DNA of 28,829 bases from positions 1 to 28,829 of the forward strand of contig JAGCWY010000090.1 of the NCBI GenBank assembly GCA_017961625.1. Direction: 5' to 3'. This DNA is from Ruminococcus sp. Lineage in GTDB: Bacteria; Bacillota; Clostridia; Oscillospirales; Ruminococcaceae. Shown here one piece after another: positions 12,826-20,177 of the stretch; the stretch's first letter is position 1; the number at the start of each line of letters is the position of its first letter. The notes under the pieces are model-generated. The model was not told where the DNA came from. It was given only the letters and a program-made list of their open reading frames with translations, and searched no databases. The translations under genes were made by a program, and so were the position numbers.

Positions 12826-13725
12826 ATGATATACACAGTAACATTCAATCCCGCAATAGACTATGTTATCCGTACCGACGAAGTAAAGCTGGGCAGCGTT
12901 AATCGCGCTGTCTCTGAAGAGATATACTTCGGCGGCAAGGGTATAAACGTGTCCGCAGTTCTTGCAGAGCTGGGAGTAAAATCAAAGGCTCTCGGCTTTA
13001 TAGCCGGATTCACGGGTGAAGCCATAGAACAGGGCGTAAAGGATATGGGAATAGACGCTGATTTCGTGAAACTCCACGAGGGCAGCTCGCGTATAAATAT
13101 CAAGCTGAAAGCCGCCGAGGAGACCGAGATAAACGGTCAGGGACCGCATATCGAAGAAAAAGCTCTTGACAAGCTCTTCACGAAGCTGGAGGAGCTCCGC
13201 GACGGTGATACACTGATACTCGCAGGCAGCATACCGAGCAGTCTTCCACCGGACATATATGAAAAGATACTTTCAAGCCTTTCCGGAAAAGATATACGGT
13301 TCGTTGTAGACGCCACAAGCGATCTCCTACTGAACGTGTTGAAGTACCGTCCCTTCCTGATAAAGCCCAACAATCACGAGCTCGGAGAGCTCTTCGGCGT
13401 AGAAATCGTGACAGACGACGATACTATTGGCTATGCAGTAAAGCTCCAGACAATGGGTGCAAGGAACGTTCTTGTTTCAATGGCAGGCAAGGGAGCTCTT
13501 CTCCTTGACGAAAAGGGCAAGCTCCATCGCTGCGGAGCTTGCATGGGCGAGCTTAAAAATTCAGTAGGCGCTGGAGATTCTATGCTTGCTGGATTTATTG
13601 CTGGCTTTTCCAACGGTGATTACAGCTACGCCCTTAAGCTCGGCACAGCCTGCGGCGGAGCCACAGCATTTTCTGACGGACTTGCAAAGAGAAGCCTTAT
13701 AGACGAACTAATGAAACAGCTCTGA
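12826..13725 (+). CDS. fruK: 1-phosphofructokinase (PfkB family)
   Basis: This cytoplasmic sugar kinase transfers phosphate from ATP to fructose 1-phosphate, giving fructose 1,6-bisphosphate. The 299-residue length is normal for PfkB-family hexose-phosphate kinases. The N terminus 'MIYTVTFNPAIDYVI' and 'GGKGIN' (36-41) are typical of the FruK/LacC branch, and 'NSVGAGDS' (245-252) carries the anion hole and catalytic Asp251. Tagatose-6-phosphate kinase (LacC) is the nearest alternative, and no fructose PTS or lac gene lies nearby to decide. The start has AGAGGA about 9 bases upstream. It is 12 bases ahead of fbp, so its product is the substrate of the next enzyme. Confidence 0.88.
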   Translation: MIYTVTFNPAIDYVIRTDEVKLGSVNRAVSEEIYFGGKGINVSAVLAELGVKSKALGFIAGFTGEAIEQGVKDMGIDADFVKLHEGSSRINIKLKAAEETEINGQGPHIEEKALDKLFTKLEELRDGDTLILAGSIPSSLPPDIYEKILSSLSGKDIRFVVDATSDLLLNVLKYRPFLIKPNNHELGELFGVEIVTDDDTIGYAVKLQTMGARNVLVSMAGKGALLLDEKGKLHRCGACMGELKNSVGAGDSMLAGFIAGFSNGDYSYALKLGTACGGATAFSDGLAKRSLIDELMKQL

Positions 13726-13737
13726 AAGGATAACACT

Positions 13738-15654
13738 ATGGATATAAAATACCTTCGTCTCCTTGCCAAGGAGTACCCCACTATAGAGAGCGCCGCAAGC
13801 GAGATAATCAATCTTTCGGCAATAAGAAGCCTTCCAAAGGGCACAGAATACTTTTTCAGCGATATACATGGCGAGTACGAAGCCTTTCTGCATATACTCA
13901 GAAGCGCTTCCGGCATGATAAAAATAAAGACCGACCTTGTGCTCGGAAAGACGGTCTCAGCCCACGACAGGGAACAGCTCACGAAGCTCATATACTATCC
14001 GGAAAAAGAGATAAGCCGTCTTGCAAACAGCGGTGAGCTCTCCGACGAGTGGAAGCGTCTGTGCATATACAGGCTGATACTTGTCTGCGAGACCGTATCC
14101 GCCAAGTATACACGTTCACGTATCAGAAAGCGTATCCCCGAGGATATGGTGTACATACTCGACGAGCTCCTAAACGTCACCGAGGACGTAAACAAGGATT
14201 ACTACTACGACGAAATAATCAGCGCCATAATCAGCACAGGTATAGCCGAGACCTTTATAATTTCTCTCTGCAAGCTGATACAGTCGGTATGCATAGACAA
14301 GCTGCATATAATAGGCGATATCTTCGATAGGGGGCCCCGTGCGGATATAATACTTGACGAGCTTATGAAGATGCACGATGTGGATATACAATGGGGCAAC
14401 CATGATATCTCGTGGATGGGTGCTGCTGCCGGAAATCCTGCGCTTATCGCAAATGTTATACGCATAGCCATGAGATACAACAACTTCGATGTTCTGGAGG
14501 ACGGCTACGGCCTTAACCTCCGTGCTCTTGCGGTATTTGCAGCTGAGACCTACAAGAACGACGACTGTGCGCTTTATATGCCGAACGCTCTCGACGATAA
14601 TATATACGACCCTGTAGACCTTAGACTTGCCGCAAAAATGCACAAGGCTATAACGGTGATTCAACTCAAGCTTGAGGGACAGATAATAGCCAAGCACCCA
14701 GAATGGGAAATGGCTGACCGTGACCTCTTTGGCAGGACCGACTTCATAAATGGTACCGTAACCGAAGGCGGTAAGACCCATGAACTCCTTGACAAGAGCT
14801 TCCCAACAGTTAATCCGGCTTCTCCCCTTACTCTTTCGGAGGGCGAGGAGGAGCTTATGAAGGTACTTAAGGCTTCCTTCCGCCATAGTGAGAAACTTCA
14901 GCGGCATATCCGCTTTATATACGCCAAGGGAGCTATGTACAAGACCTGCAACAACAATCTGCTGTTCCACGGCTGTATACCGATGGACGAAAATGGAGAA
15001 CTCCAGAGCATAAGCATTCACGGAGTGAAGTACTCCGGCAAGGCTCTCCTTGACAAGCTGGGAGAACTTGTAAATCAAGCATATTTCAGCAACGGCAATG
15101 AAAAGGAATATGCAAGTGACTTTATGTGGTATCTGTGGTGCGGAGCTAAGTCTCCTCTTTACGGCAAGGATAAAATGGCTTTCTTCGAGCGTGGACTGCT
15201 TGCAGACAAGTCCCTACACTCGGAAAACTACAACTCCTATTATACCTTTTCGGAAAAAGCAGAAGTATGTATGGCTCTGCTCAGTCACTTTGGTCTCGAC
15301 CCTGAAAAGGGACATATCATAAATGGTCACGTTCCGGTCAAGATAAAGAACGGAGAAAGTCCTGTAAAAGCTAACGGAAAGCTTTTTGTAATAGACGGCG
15401 GTATCTCCAAGGCATACCAGTCTACAACGGGTATCGCAGGATATACGCTGATATACGATTCGCACAGTCTTAATCTTGCGGAGCATAAGCCTTTTGTGGC
15501 AGAAGAAAGCGGAAACACTCCGACCATACATCTTGTAGAGAAGCTCGAGCATCGTGCGAATATTTCCGACACCGACAAGGGCGAGGAGATAATGGATAAG
15601 ATAAATGATCTGCGGCAACTCCTTGATGCCTACAAGGCGGGCATTATAAAATAA
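13738..15654 (+). CDS. fbp: Fructose-1,6-bisphosphatase, class III
   Basis: It hydrolyses fructose 1,6-bisphosphate to fructose 6-phosphate in gluconeogenesis. The 638-residue protein is of the Firmicutes class III type (Bacillus Fbp), a metallophosphoesterase fold. Its metal motifs are 'FFSDIHGEYEAF' (Asp42, His44), 'LHIIGDIFDRGPRAD' (about 189-203) and 'QWGNHDISWMGAAAGN' (about 217-232), with 'INGHVPVK' and 'VIDGGISKAYQ' later on. The SD AAAGGA lies 7 bases before the start. It is co-transcribed with fruK at 12-base spacing and ends 12 bases before a strong terminator. Class III enzymes are typically Mn-dependent and allosterically controlled, which would be needed because the partner gene makes its substrate. 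Confidence 0.96.
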   Translation: MDIKYLRLLAKEYPTIESAASEIINLSAIRSLPKGTEYFFSDIHGEYEAFLHILRSASGMIKIKTDLVLGKTVSAHDREQLTKLIYYPEKEISRLANSGELSDEWKRLCIYRLILVCETVSAKYTRSRIRKRIPEDMVYILDELLNVTEDVNKDYYYDEIISAIISTGIAETFIISLCKLIQSVCIDKLHIIGDIFDRGPRADIILDELMKMHDVDIQWGNHDISWMGAAAGNPALIANVIRIAMRYNNFDVLEDGYGLNLRALAVFAAETYKNDDCALYMPNALDDNIYDPVDLRLAAKMHKAITVIQLKLEGQIIAKHPEWEMADRDLFGRTDFINGTVTEGGKTHELLDKSFPTVNPASPLTLSEGEEELMKVLKASFRHSEKLQRHIRFIYAKGAMYKTCNNNLLFHGCIPMDENGELQSISIHGVKYSGKALLDKLGELVNQAYFSNGNEKEYASDFMWYLWCGAKSPLYGKDKMAFFERGLLADKSLHSENYNSYYTFSEKAEVCMALLSHFGLDPEKGHIINGHVPVKIKNGESPVKANGKLFVIDGGISKAYQSTTGIAGYTLIYDSHSLNLAEHKPFVAEESGNTPTIHLVEKLEHRANISDTDKGEEIMDKINDLRQLLDAYKAGIIK

Positions 15655-15666
15655 TCTAACTTTGTA

Positions 15667-15698
15667 AAAAACCGGCGCCATATTATGCGCCGGTTTTT
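15667..15698. terminator. Bidirectional terminator between fbp and the DUF1292 gene
   Basis: AAAAACCGGCGC (15667-15678) and GCGCCGGTTTTT (15687-15698) form a perfect 12-bp stem with A- and T-rich ends. It can therefore serve both convergent genes; the minus-strand gene ends at 15703. Confidence 0.93.
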
Positions 15699-15702
15699 GA
15701 TT

Positions 15703-16014
15703 TCACTCAAACTCGTATTCTCCGTCGTAGTTCTTCTTGAACTCCTCAAATACCTTTCCGAGAAGCTCGTCATCATTAACGGATACAAAATCGTCCTCCT
15801 CTGGAGTTTCGCCGGGTATGACCTCAAGTATCACTACCTCGTCGTCCTCCTCATCAAAAGGCAGAAGCACTGCATAGAGGTGCTCCTCGTACTCGACTGT
15901 GCCTATTATCTCAAATGAGACCTCATTTCCGTCATCGTCCGTCAGGGTGATGTAGTTTTCAATTTCCTCTTCTTCCTCGAGCTCGTCAAGCTCCTTTTCA
16001 TTTATATCGCTCAT
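15703..16014 (-). CDS. DUF1292 domain protein
   Basis: The very acidic 103-residue protein has the DUF1292 core: 'ENYITLTDDDGNEVSFEIIG', 'EEHLYAVLLPFDEEDDEVVI', and the C-terminal 'VNDDELLGKVFEEFKK'. The family (YrzB-like) is widespread in Firmicutes, is probably cytoplasmic, and has no established biochemical function known to me. In many genomes it sits beside the Holliday-junction resolvase YqgF and an IreB-like regulator; neither is present here. GGAGGT lies 7 bases before the start. Confidence 0.9.
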   Translation of the reverse strand: MSDINEKELDELEEEEEIENYITLTDDDGNEVSFEIIGTVEYEEHLYAVLLPFDEEDDEVVILEVIPGETPEEDDFVSVNDDELLGKVFEEFKKNYDGEYEFE

Positions 16015-16044
16015 GGCAGTACCTCCGCTATAATAATATACTTC

Positions 16045-16073
16045 ATTTTAACATATATGCCTGCAAATTGCAA
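16045..16073 (-). promoter_or_regulatory. Possible promoter of the DUF1292 gene
   Basis: On the minus strand TTGCAA (16068-16073) and TAAAAT (16045-16050) are spaced by 17 bases, about 30 bases upstream of the start codon. Each box has one or two departures from consensus. Confidence 0.45.
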
Positions 16074-16082
16074 TAGGCTCTA

Positions 16083-17414
16083 CTAATTTTTTACCACAAG
16101 GACGGTCTTTATACCGTAAGATCTGTATACCTCTATACATTCCTTGCTGATGATCTCTCCGCTCACCGCTATCGGCACAGCCGGCGGACAGGGTAGCTTT
16201 ACAGAGGCACAGACTCTCCCCTCCGCTGCCTCTACGGATATCTCCTCAGCAGGCGCAAAAGCGGCTTCGCGAATAGCACAAGCCATATTCGGGAGTTCCC
16301 GCAGAAATACTGGCTTTTCTCTTGTGTAAAGTGAAGCTACAGAAACCGAGCTCTCAAGCGCAGCGCTAAGCCGTCCATAGTCCCCGGCAGGTGAAAACGG
16401 CGACATAAGCAATACAAGAAGCTCTTCATCAGCGTATTCACACTCTACGCCGTTATTTCTGAGTAGCTCTGCCAATTCTGTGCCGCTGTAGCCGCTTTCA
16501 GCAGCTTTTATCGTGATATGAAATGGTTCAGATTCCGCAAAAGAAAGCCTATCTGAAAGGGCTTCACGCAGCGAATTCAGCCGCGGCAAAGCCGCGACGA
16601 TATCGCCTCTTATATTATCTGAAATGTAACGGTTGCATATATCAAGCGAAGCCATGATAAGATAAGATGGACTTGTAGAGCCAAAAAGGCTCATAGCCTG
16701 CTTCAGTTTCGGAGCATACTCCGAACAGGAGGTATGCAGCAGAGCTGCTCCCGTGAGTGCCGGCAGCATTTTATGGGAAGAGTCACAGCAAAGATCTGCA
16801 CCAGCATTGATAGGATGCATACTCTTTTCAAAAAAAGCAAGATGAGCTCCGTGAGCATTGTCCACAAGGAGCCTTGCTCCGTAGCGATGACACAGAGCCG
16901 CCAACGCGGCAATATCCGCCATCCTTCCGGTATAGTCAGGTGAGGTCACGTAAAGACAGGCTGGCTCTGTTGAGGCGGCTAAAGCCGACTCGACGTCTGG
17001 CAGGAGTATCCTGCCAGACAGAATTCCACCGCTGTATTCAGGTAAAAGCCACTGCACGTCAAGTCCGAGAAGTGCCACCGCATTGAGAAAAGAACGGTGG
17101 ACATTTCTAACAGCGATGATATGGCGTTTCTCCTGCTTCATAAGAGCAAGCATAGCCTGTATGCACAAAGTTGAGCCCCCAGCGGAATACACAGTCGCAG
17201 CGGTTCCGTAGAGCTTTGACGCATTTCGTTCGCTCTCAGCAATAATTCCATCGGCTTCAAAAAGGCTGTCCGCCCCCTTTATCTCGGTTAAATCCAGTCC
17301 GTAAACTTCTTCGAGCCCTTCCACAGGCGATATGCCCTTATGTCCGGGCATACAGGCGCGTAACATACCAGAAGCATCAAAGCTCCGCAGGAAGTCGTAA
17401 ATAGGAGTATCCAT
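16083..17414 (-). CDS. Orn/Lys/Arg decarboxylase family protein (PLP-dependent)
   Basis: The 443-residue protein is of the short Firmicutes type (YaaO/SpeA-like). It lacks the N-terminal wing domain of the enterobacterial enzymes. Visible motifs: 'MPGHKG' (22-27), 'GADSLFEADG' (48-57), 'YSAGGSTLCIQA' (76-87, cofactor phosphate site), 'LLVDNAHGAHLAF' (182-194; Asp185 contacts the PLP ring nitrogen) and 'DSSHKMLPALTG' (211-222; Lys215 forms the Schiff base). Members decarboxylate arginine, lysine or ornithine in polyamine synthesis, but the substrate cannot be read from sequence here. The SD is GAGGAGG about 7 bases before the start. The decayed HTH gene upstream ends 10 bases before this start, so they were once one transcript. 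Confidence 0.92.
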   Translation of the reverse strand: MDTPIYDFLRSFDASGMLRACMPGHKGISPVEGLEEVYGLDLTEIKGADSLFEADGIIAESERNASKLYGTAATVYSAGGSTLCIQAMLALMKQEKRHIIAVRNVHRSFLNAVALLGLDVQWLLPEYSGGILSGRILLPDVESALAASTEPACLYVTSPDYTGRMADIAALAALCHRYGARLLVDNAHGAHLAFFEKSMHPINAGADLCCDSSHKMLPALTGAALLHTSCSEYAPKLKQAMSLFGSTSPSYLIMASLDICNRYISDNIRGDIVAALPRLNSLREALSDRLSFAESEPFHITIKAAESGYSGTELAELLRNNGVECEYADEELLVLLMSPFSPAGDYGRLSAALESSVSVASLYTREKPVFLRELPNMACAIREAAFAPAEEISVEAAEGRVCASVKLPCPPAVPIAVSGEIISKECIEVYRSYGIKTVLVVKN

Positions 17415-17424
17415 TGAAACCTCC

Positions 17425-17606
17425 TCATATATAGTATTGAAGTATCTTATACTTTTTTAGTATGGCACAGAACATGACCATCGACACAGCCTGAGGAGAT
17501 ATCCCCAGCAGCTTGCTTACAGTGACTATGTCCGTGTCTCTAAATAGTATAACATAATTATTTTCTTTTGTCTTGGGGTCAGCTTATTATTAATAAATTT
17601 TAACAT
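17425..17606 (-). pseudogene. Small sigma-region-4-like helix-turn-helix gene with a frameshift
   Basis: From ATG 17606 the minus strand reads 'MLKFINNKLTPRQKKIIMLYYL' and then runs into a stop. Shifting frame by one at that point restores 'RDTDIVTVSKLLGISPQAVS' and 'MVMFCAILKKYKILQYYI', ending at 17425. The joined 60-residue product has the layout of a sigma-70 region 4 or YlxM-type HTH ('LTPRQ...LYYL', then 'VSKLLGISPQAVS'). The SD is weak. It ends 10 bases before the decarboxylase start, so it may once have regulated that gene. A sequencing error is the alternative to true decay. Confidence 0.6.
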
Positions 17607-17623
17607 TAATTAGTATTACTTTC

Positions 17624-17851
17624 TTATTGAATCGGCCCAACTATCAAAGCCGAGAATAGTCCTGATTCCCCTATCTTCGGTATCACATCGTATTTTTCGC
17701 TTATGTATTTCACTGCGGCCATTTTTGCTACTTTTTTAACTTTTCACCCCTTTTGGCTTTCTTCCTCTGTCGTCAAGATACATCACGTTGCAAATACAGT
17801 CAGCATCAGCACTACAAGAATAATTTCACCCACTCTGATGATACTTTTCAT
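17624..17851 (-). pseudogene. Small membrane-anchored protein gene interrupted by two in-frame TGA codons
   Basis: One minus-strand frame from ATG 17851 reads 'MKSIIRVGEIILVVLMLTVFAT', TGA, 'CILTTEEESQKG', TGA, 'KVKKVAKMAAVKYISEKYDV' and 'IPKIGESGLFSALIVGPIQ' before a TAA at 17624. The N terminus is a convincing membrane anchor or signal sequence with an SD-like GAGGG about 9 bases upstream. The rest ('KYISEKYDVIPKI') resembles the short extracytoplasmic domains of small Clostridia membrane proteins. All pieces keep one frame, so two point mutations explain the damage. I do not know the family. The 22-residue first piece alone could still be made as a tiny membrane peptide. Confidence 0.55.
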
Positions 17852-17980
17852 TATTATCCCTCGCTTTACGTTATCGGTATGGTCTTATTCTATCATTTTT
17901 CCACAGAGTATGTTAGGTAATACACGTCACTTTCTCAGTGATATTTGTCACTATAATAAAATATATCCCATTCAATCGAA

Positions 17981-18011
17981 AAATAAAAAGGACGGATACT
18001 ATCCGCCCTTT
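17981..18011 (-). terminator. Terminator of the VWA-PP2C operon, overlapping the stop codon
   Basis: On the minus strand a 10-bp stem (18011-18002 with 17996-17987, one G-U) is followed by T-rich sequence. The stem begins within the phosphatase stop codon. Confidence 0.8.
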
Positions 18012-19074
18012 ACTGCTCAATATTCTCTTCCAAATCTTCCGGCTCATCGTTGTCCTCACTTCCTGAGGTATCTGCATTATCTGCGATAACATCAGAGATA
18101 ACCTGCTGAAGATCCTCATCATCATATTCGATTTCTTCAGCATCAAGAGCTTCTCCGACTGTAGCAGCTGCTGCAAGAGATGCGACCTCAAGGTCCTCTC
18201 GTATGCCGTCAGAGCATGAACTCAGCTTTGTAAGATCTATGATGCCCGAACAGGTAACATCATCGCCGCTTCCTTTTTTTGTCATTGAAGGCAGGAACTC
18301 CGCAAGCTGTGATATTCCCTCTTCCATGCCATTCTCAACTATAGTAAGAGCAAGTCCGCGGAAAAAGCAGAAAAGCTGCTCCTCGTTCCAGTAGGAATTC
18401 TCAACGCCGTCCGAGCACAGGAACACTGCTGCAGGCATAAGGCCCTTAGGCAGATAGAAAAATCTTGCCGAGAGAGCCGCGTCATCCTGACACATTGATG
18501 TTGTTACGTTCTCATAACAGCGAGGATCTTCCGGGACAGGCGCAAACACATTACTATCGCCGTCAATCACAACGCATTTACCGTCGCCTATCTGGGCTCC
18601 GAATGCATAATTCTCAGTTACCACCGCAAACAGCAGGGTCGTGCCGTAAGCGCCAATATAGTCTCCTGCTTCATAGCGCTTGCGGTAATTTGCAAACTTC
18701 TCAGGAATGCGATCCAGCTCCTCCTCAGAGAAAGGATCAGCCTTGAAGTCGCTCTCAGTCTTGTCGTGCCAGCGTGCTATTATGCTGCGCCAGAGCTGAT
18801 TGAACAGCTCGTCGCGCTGGCGCTGATCTCCAAGAAGCTCCTCATCGTTTTCAAGTCCCTCAAGGAACTCTCTGACGCAATCCTCCGCGCACTCCACGGC
18901 AAACGCTGAACCACGATCGGTACGCAGATAGCAGAGGCTTCCGTGACCGTCCGCAGCAGCTGCGAAAGAATACTTCTCGTTATCTGCACAGGCAGAGCTG
19001 TCCTGACAGATCAGTCCGCGGCTGAGATGAGAGGCGCCGATGCTTGTCTGAGCAAAGGAATGTAATCTCTGCAT
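18010..19074 (-). CDS. PP2C-family (PPM) serine/threonine phosphatase with acidic tail
   Basis: The 354-residue protein has the PPM metal and phosphate motifs: 'AAADGHGS' (39-46, Asp42), 'GAYGTTLLFAVVTE' (141-154), 'QIGDGKCVVID' (161-171), 'LCSDGVENSY' (219-228) and 'GSGDDVTCSGII' (268-279, Asp271/Asp272). It should remove phosphate from Ser/Thr residues with two Mn or Mg ions in the cytoplasm. About 70 C-terminal residues are Asp/Glu-rich and probably disordered. It follows the VWA gene by 9 bases, with the SD (GGTGAGG) in the gap, so the two are translationally linked. This matches the phosphatase-VWA part of the TerY-P modules described for tellurite/stress-associated Ter systems. The kinase normally completing that triad is not in the window. 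Confidence 0.93.
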   Translation of the reverse strand: MQRLHSFAQTSIGASHLSRGLICQDSSACADNEKYSFAAAADGHGSLCYLRTDRGSAFAVECAEDCVREFLEGLENDEELLGDQRQRDELFNQLWRSIIARWHDKTESDFKADPFSEEELDRIPEKFANYRKRYEAGDYIGAYGTTLLFAVVTENYAFGAQIGDGKCVVIDGDSNVFAPVPEDPRCYENVTTSMCQDDAALSARFFYLPKGLMPAAVFLCSDGVENSYWNEEQLFCFFRGLALTIVENGMEEGISQLAEFLPSMTKKGSGDDVTCSGIIDLTKLSSCSDGIREDLEVASLAAAATVGEALDAEEIEYDDEDLQQVISDVIADNADTSGSEDNDEPEDLEENIEQ

Positions 19075-19083
19075 AACCTCACC

Positions 19084-19821
19084 TTACCAGTCGGATTCGT
19101 CCCAGTCGGCGGTATTATCGTCGCTGAGTGCCTCTGTAGTCTGAGTCTTGACGTCCTCAGCAAGCTGCTTTGATATCTCAACAGGGTCTGTATCACTGTC
19201 AACAGTACTTGAATGGCTTGCAAAAACGCTTGTGATAACACTTGCCTTTTCTATCATAAGACGAAGCTGATCCTTGTTCTTTACATCGAGGACAGTCTCC
19301 GAGCTTCCGGAGAAGCGTGCCAGTATATCCTTGTCAGCATCATCGCCTATAGCAAAGGCTATCTTTATGGAACGCTTGAACCAGTTGTTCTTTTTCAGAG
19401 CGTCGAGACCGCTCTCCCAGTTATCTGTAGGACCTCCGTCGCTAAAGAGAAGTATTACAGGCGGATAAGCTCCGGCTGCAGTCTGAAGGAACTCATTTCT
19501 CGAAAGCTTCTTATCAAGCTCCTTGCAGGCAGCACCAAAATCGGTAACTCCGCAGGCTTCAAAGGTCTTGAAACGATAACCCTCGGGGGATACAGGCTCG
19601 GGAGTTACCCACGATGCACCTGTAGAGAACTCCAGTACCGCGATCTTTATCTCAGCGTCGTCACTTTCATCGCTAATCTCCTGAAGGGTCTGCATTACTT
19701 CTTCAAGAGCTGATTCTACCTGTCCTATCTTGCTTCCCTGCATACTTCCGGAAGTATCTATAACGTAAAAAAGCGTCATGACCTTTCTGACAGCGGGAGC
19801 GTAATCGTCTAATCCTGGCAT
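19084..19821 (-). CDS. von Willebrand factor A domain protein, TerY-like
   Basis: The 245-residue protein is almost wholly a VWA domain. The MIDAS motif 'VIDTSGSMQGSKIGQVESAL' (about 20-39) has the Asp-x-Ser-x-Ser metal site, Thr in 'ACGVTDFGAA' supplies the next ligand and 'LLFSDGGPTDNW' the last. The 50-residue C-terminal tail is polar and acidic. TerY-type VWA proteins are cytoplasmic and are thought to act as metal-dependent scaffolds with PP2C phosphatases and kinases; here the phosphatase follows immediately. The start at 19821 is chosen because GGAGG lies 8 bases upstream, whereas an in-frame ATG seven codons earlier has none. It is expressed from the promoter at 19938-19966, back to back with that of the AI-2E transporter. 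Confidence 0.9.
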   Translation of the reverse strand: MPGLDDYAPAVRKVMTLFYVIDTSGSMQGSKIGQVESALEEVMQTLQEISDESDDAEIKIAVLEFSTGASWVTPEPVSPEGYRFKTFEACGVTDFGAACKELDKKLSRNEFLQTAAGAYPPVILLFSDGGPTDNWESGLDALKKNNWFKRSIKIAFAIGDDADKDILARFSGSSETVLDVKNKDQLRLMIEKASVITSVFASHSSTVDSDTDPVEISKQLAEDVKTQTTEALSDDNTADWDESDW

Positions 19822-19937
19822 TATTATGACCTCCGTTCGCATATAGCTTTCTATGACCGGGCATTATCTGCCGGCGGGGTTGTCCCCTTTAATGTCATTT
19901 ACCTTAAGTTCCCTATATCACGGAACTAATTATATCT

Positions 19938-19966
19938 ATTATATCATGAAACTATCCTTCGGTCAA
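19938..19966 (-). promoter_or_regulatory. Promoter of the VWA-PP2C operon
   Basis: On the minus strand TTGACC (19961-19966), a 17-base spacer and TATAAT (19938-19943). The leader is about 110 bases. Confidence 0.8.
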
Positions 19967-20092
19967 GTAGTTTGTTAATTCAGTTGCGGTCATTGTCTGC
20001 CGCTAACCGCCTTGGAAATGATGGACTCGGGAAAGCTAAGCATCCTACTTCATCACAGCTGCAGTTTCGCATAATAGTACAGCCGGATTCCG

Positions 20093-20121
20093 TTGACAAA
20101 GCTACTATATTGATATATAAT
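20093..20121 (+). promoter_or_regulatory. Consensus promoter of the AI-2E transporter gene
   Basis: TTGACA (20093-20098), a 17-base spacer and TATAAT (20116-20121) match the consensus exactly. Transcription should start near 20128, giving a short leader that contains only the SD and the hairpin described next. Confidence 0.88.
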
Positions 20122-20143
20122 TGTAGTAGTATCTCAGCCGCAA

Positions 20144-20177
20144 AGGAGTGATTTGCCCGGTACGGGCAACAGTTATG
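20144..20177 (+). promoter_or_regulatory. SD and start codon separated by a 7-bp hairpin
   Basis: AGGAG (20144-20148) is 26 bases from the ATG (20175-20177), much too far for normal initiation. The gap holds TTGCCCG (20153-20159), loop GTA, CGGGCAA (20163-20169): a G/C-rich 7-bp hairpin of 17 bases. Subtracting it leaves 9 bases, the optimal spacing. The hairpin thus seems to bring the SD and start together in the ribosome, as in T4 gene 38. The GTG at 20148 overlaps the SD and cannot use it. Confidence 0.7.

Noticed and set aside
14170..15078. A 302-residue minus-strand open frame inside fbp
   Set aside because: It is fully antisense to a clear class III fructose-1,6-bisphosphatase, has no SD and resembles no family.
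17703..18089. A 128-residue plus-strand open frame
   Set aside because: It runs through the terminator and the 3' end of the PP2C gene on the other strand and lacks an SD; the real signal there is the minus-strand pseudogene.
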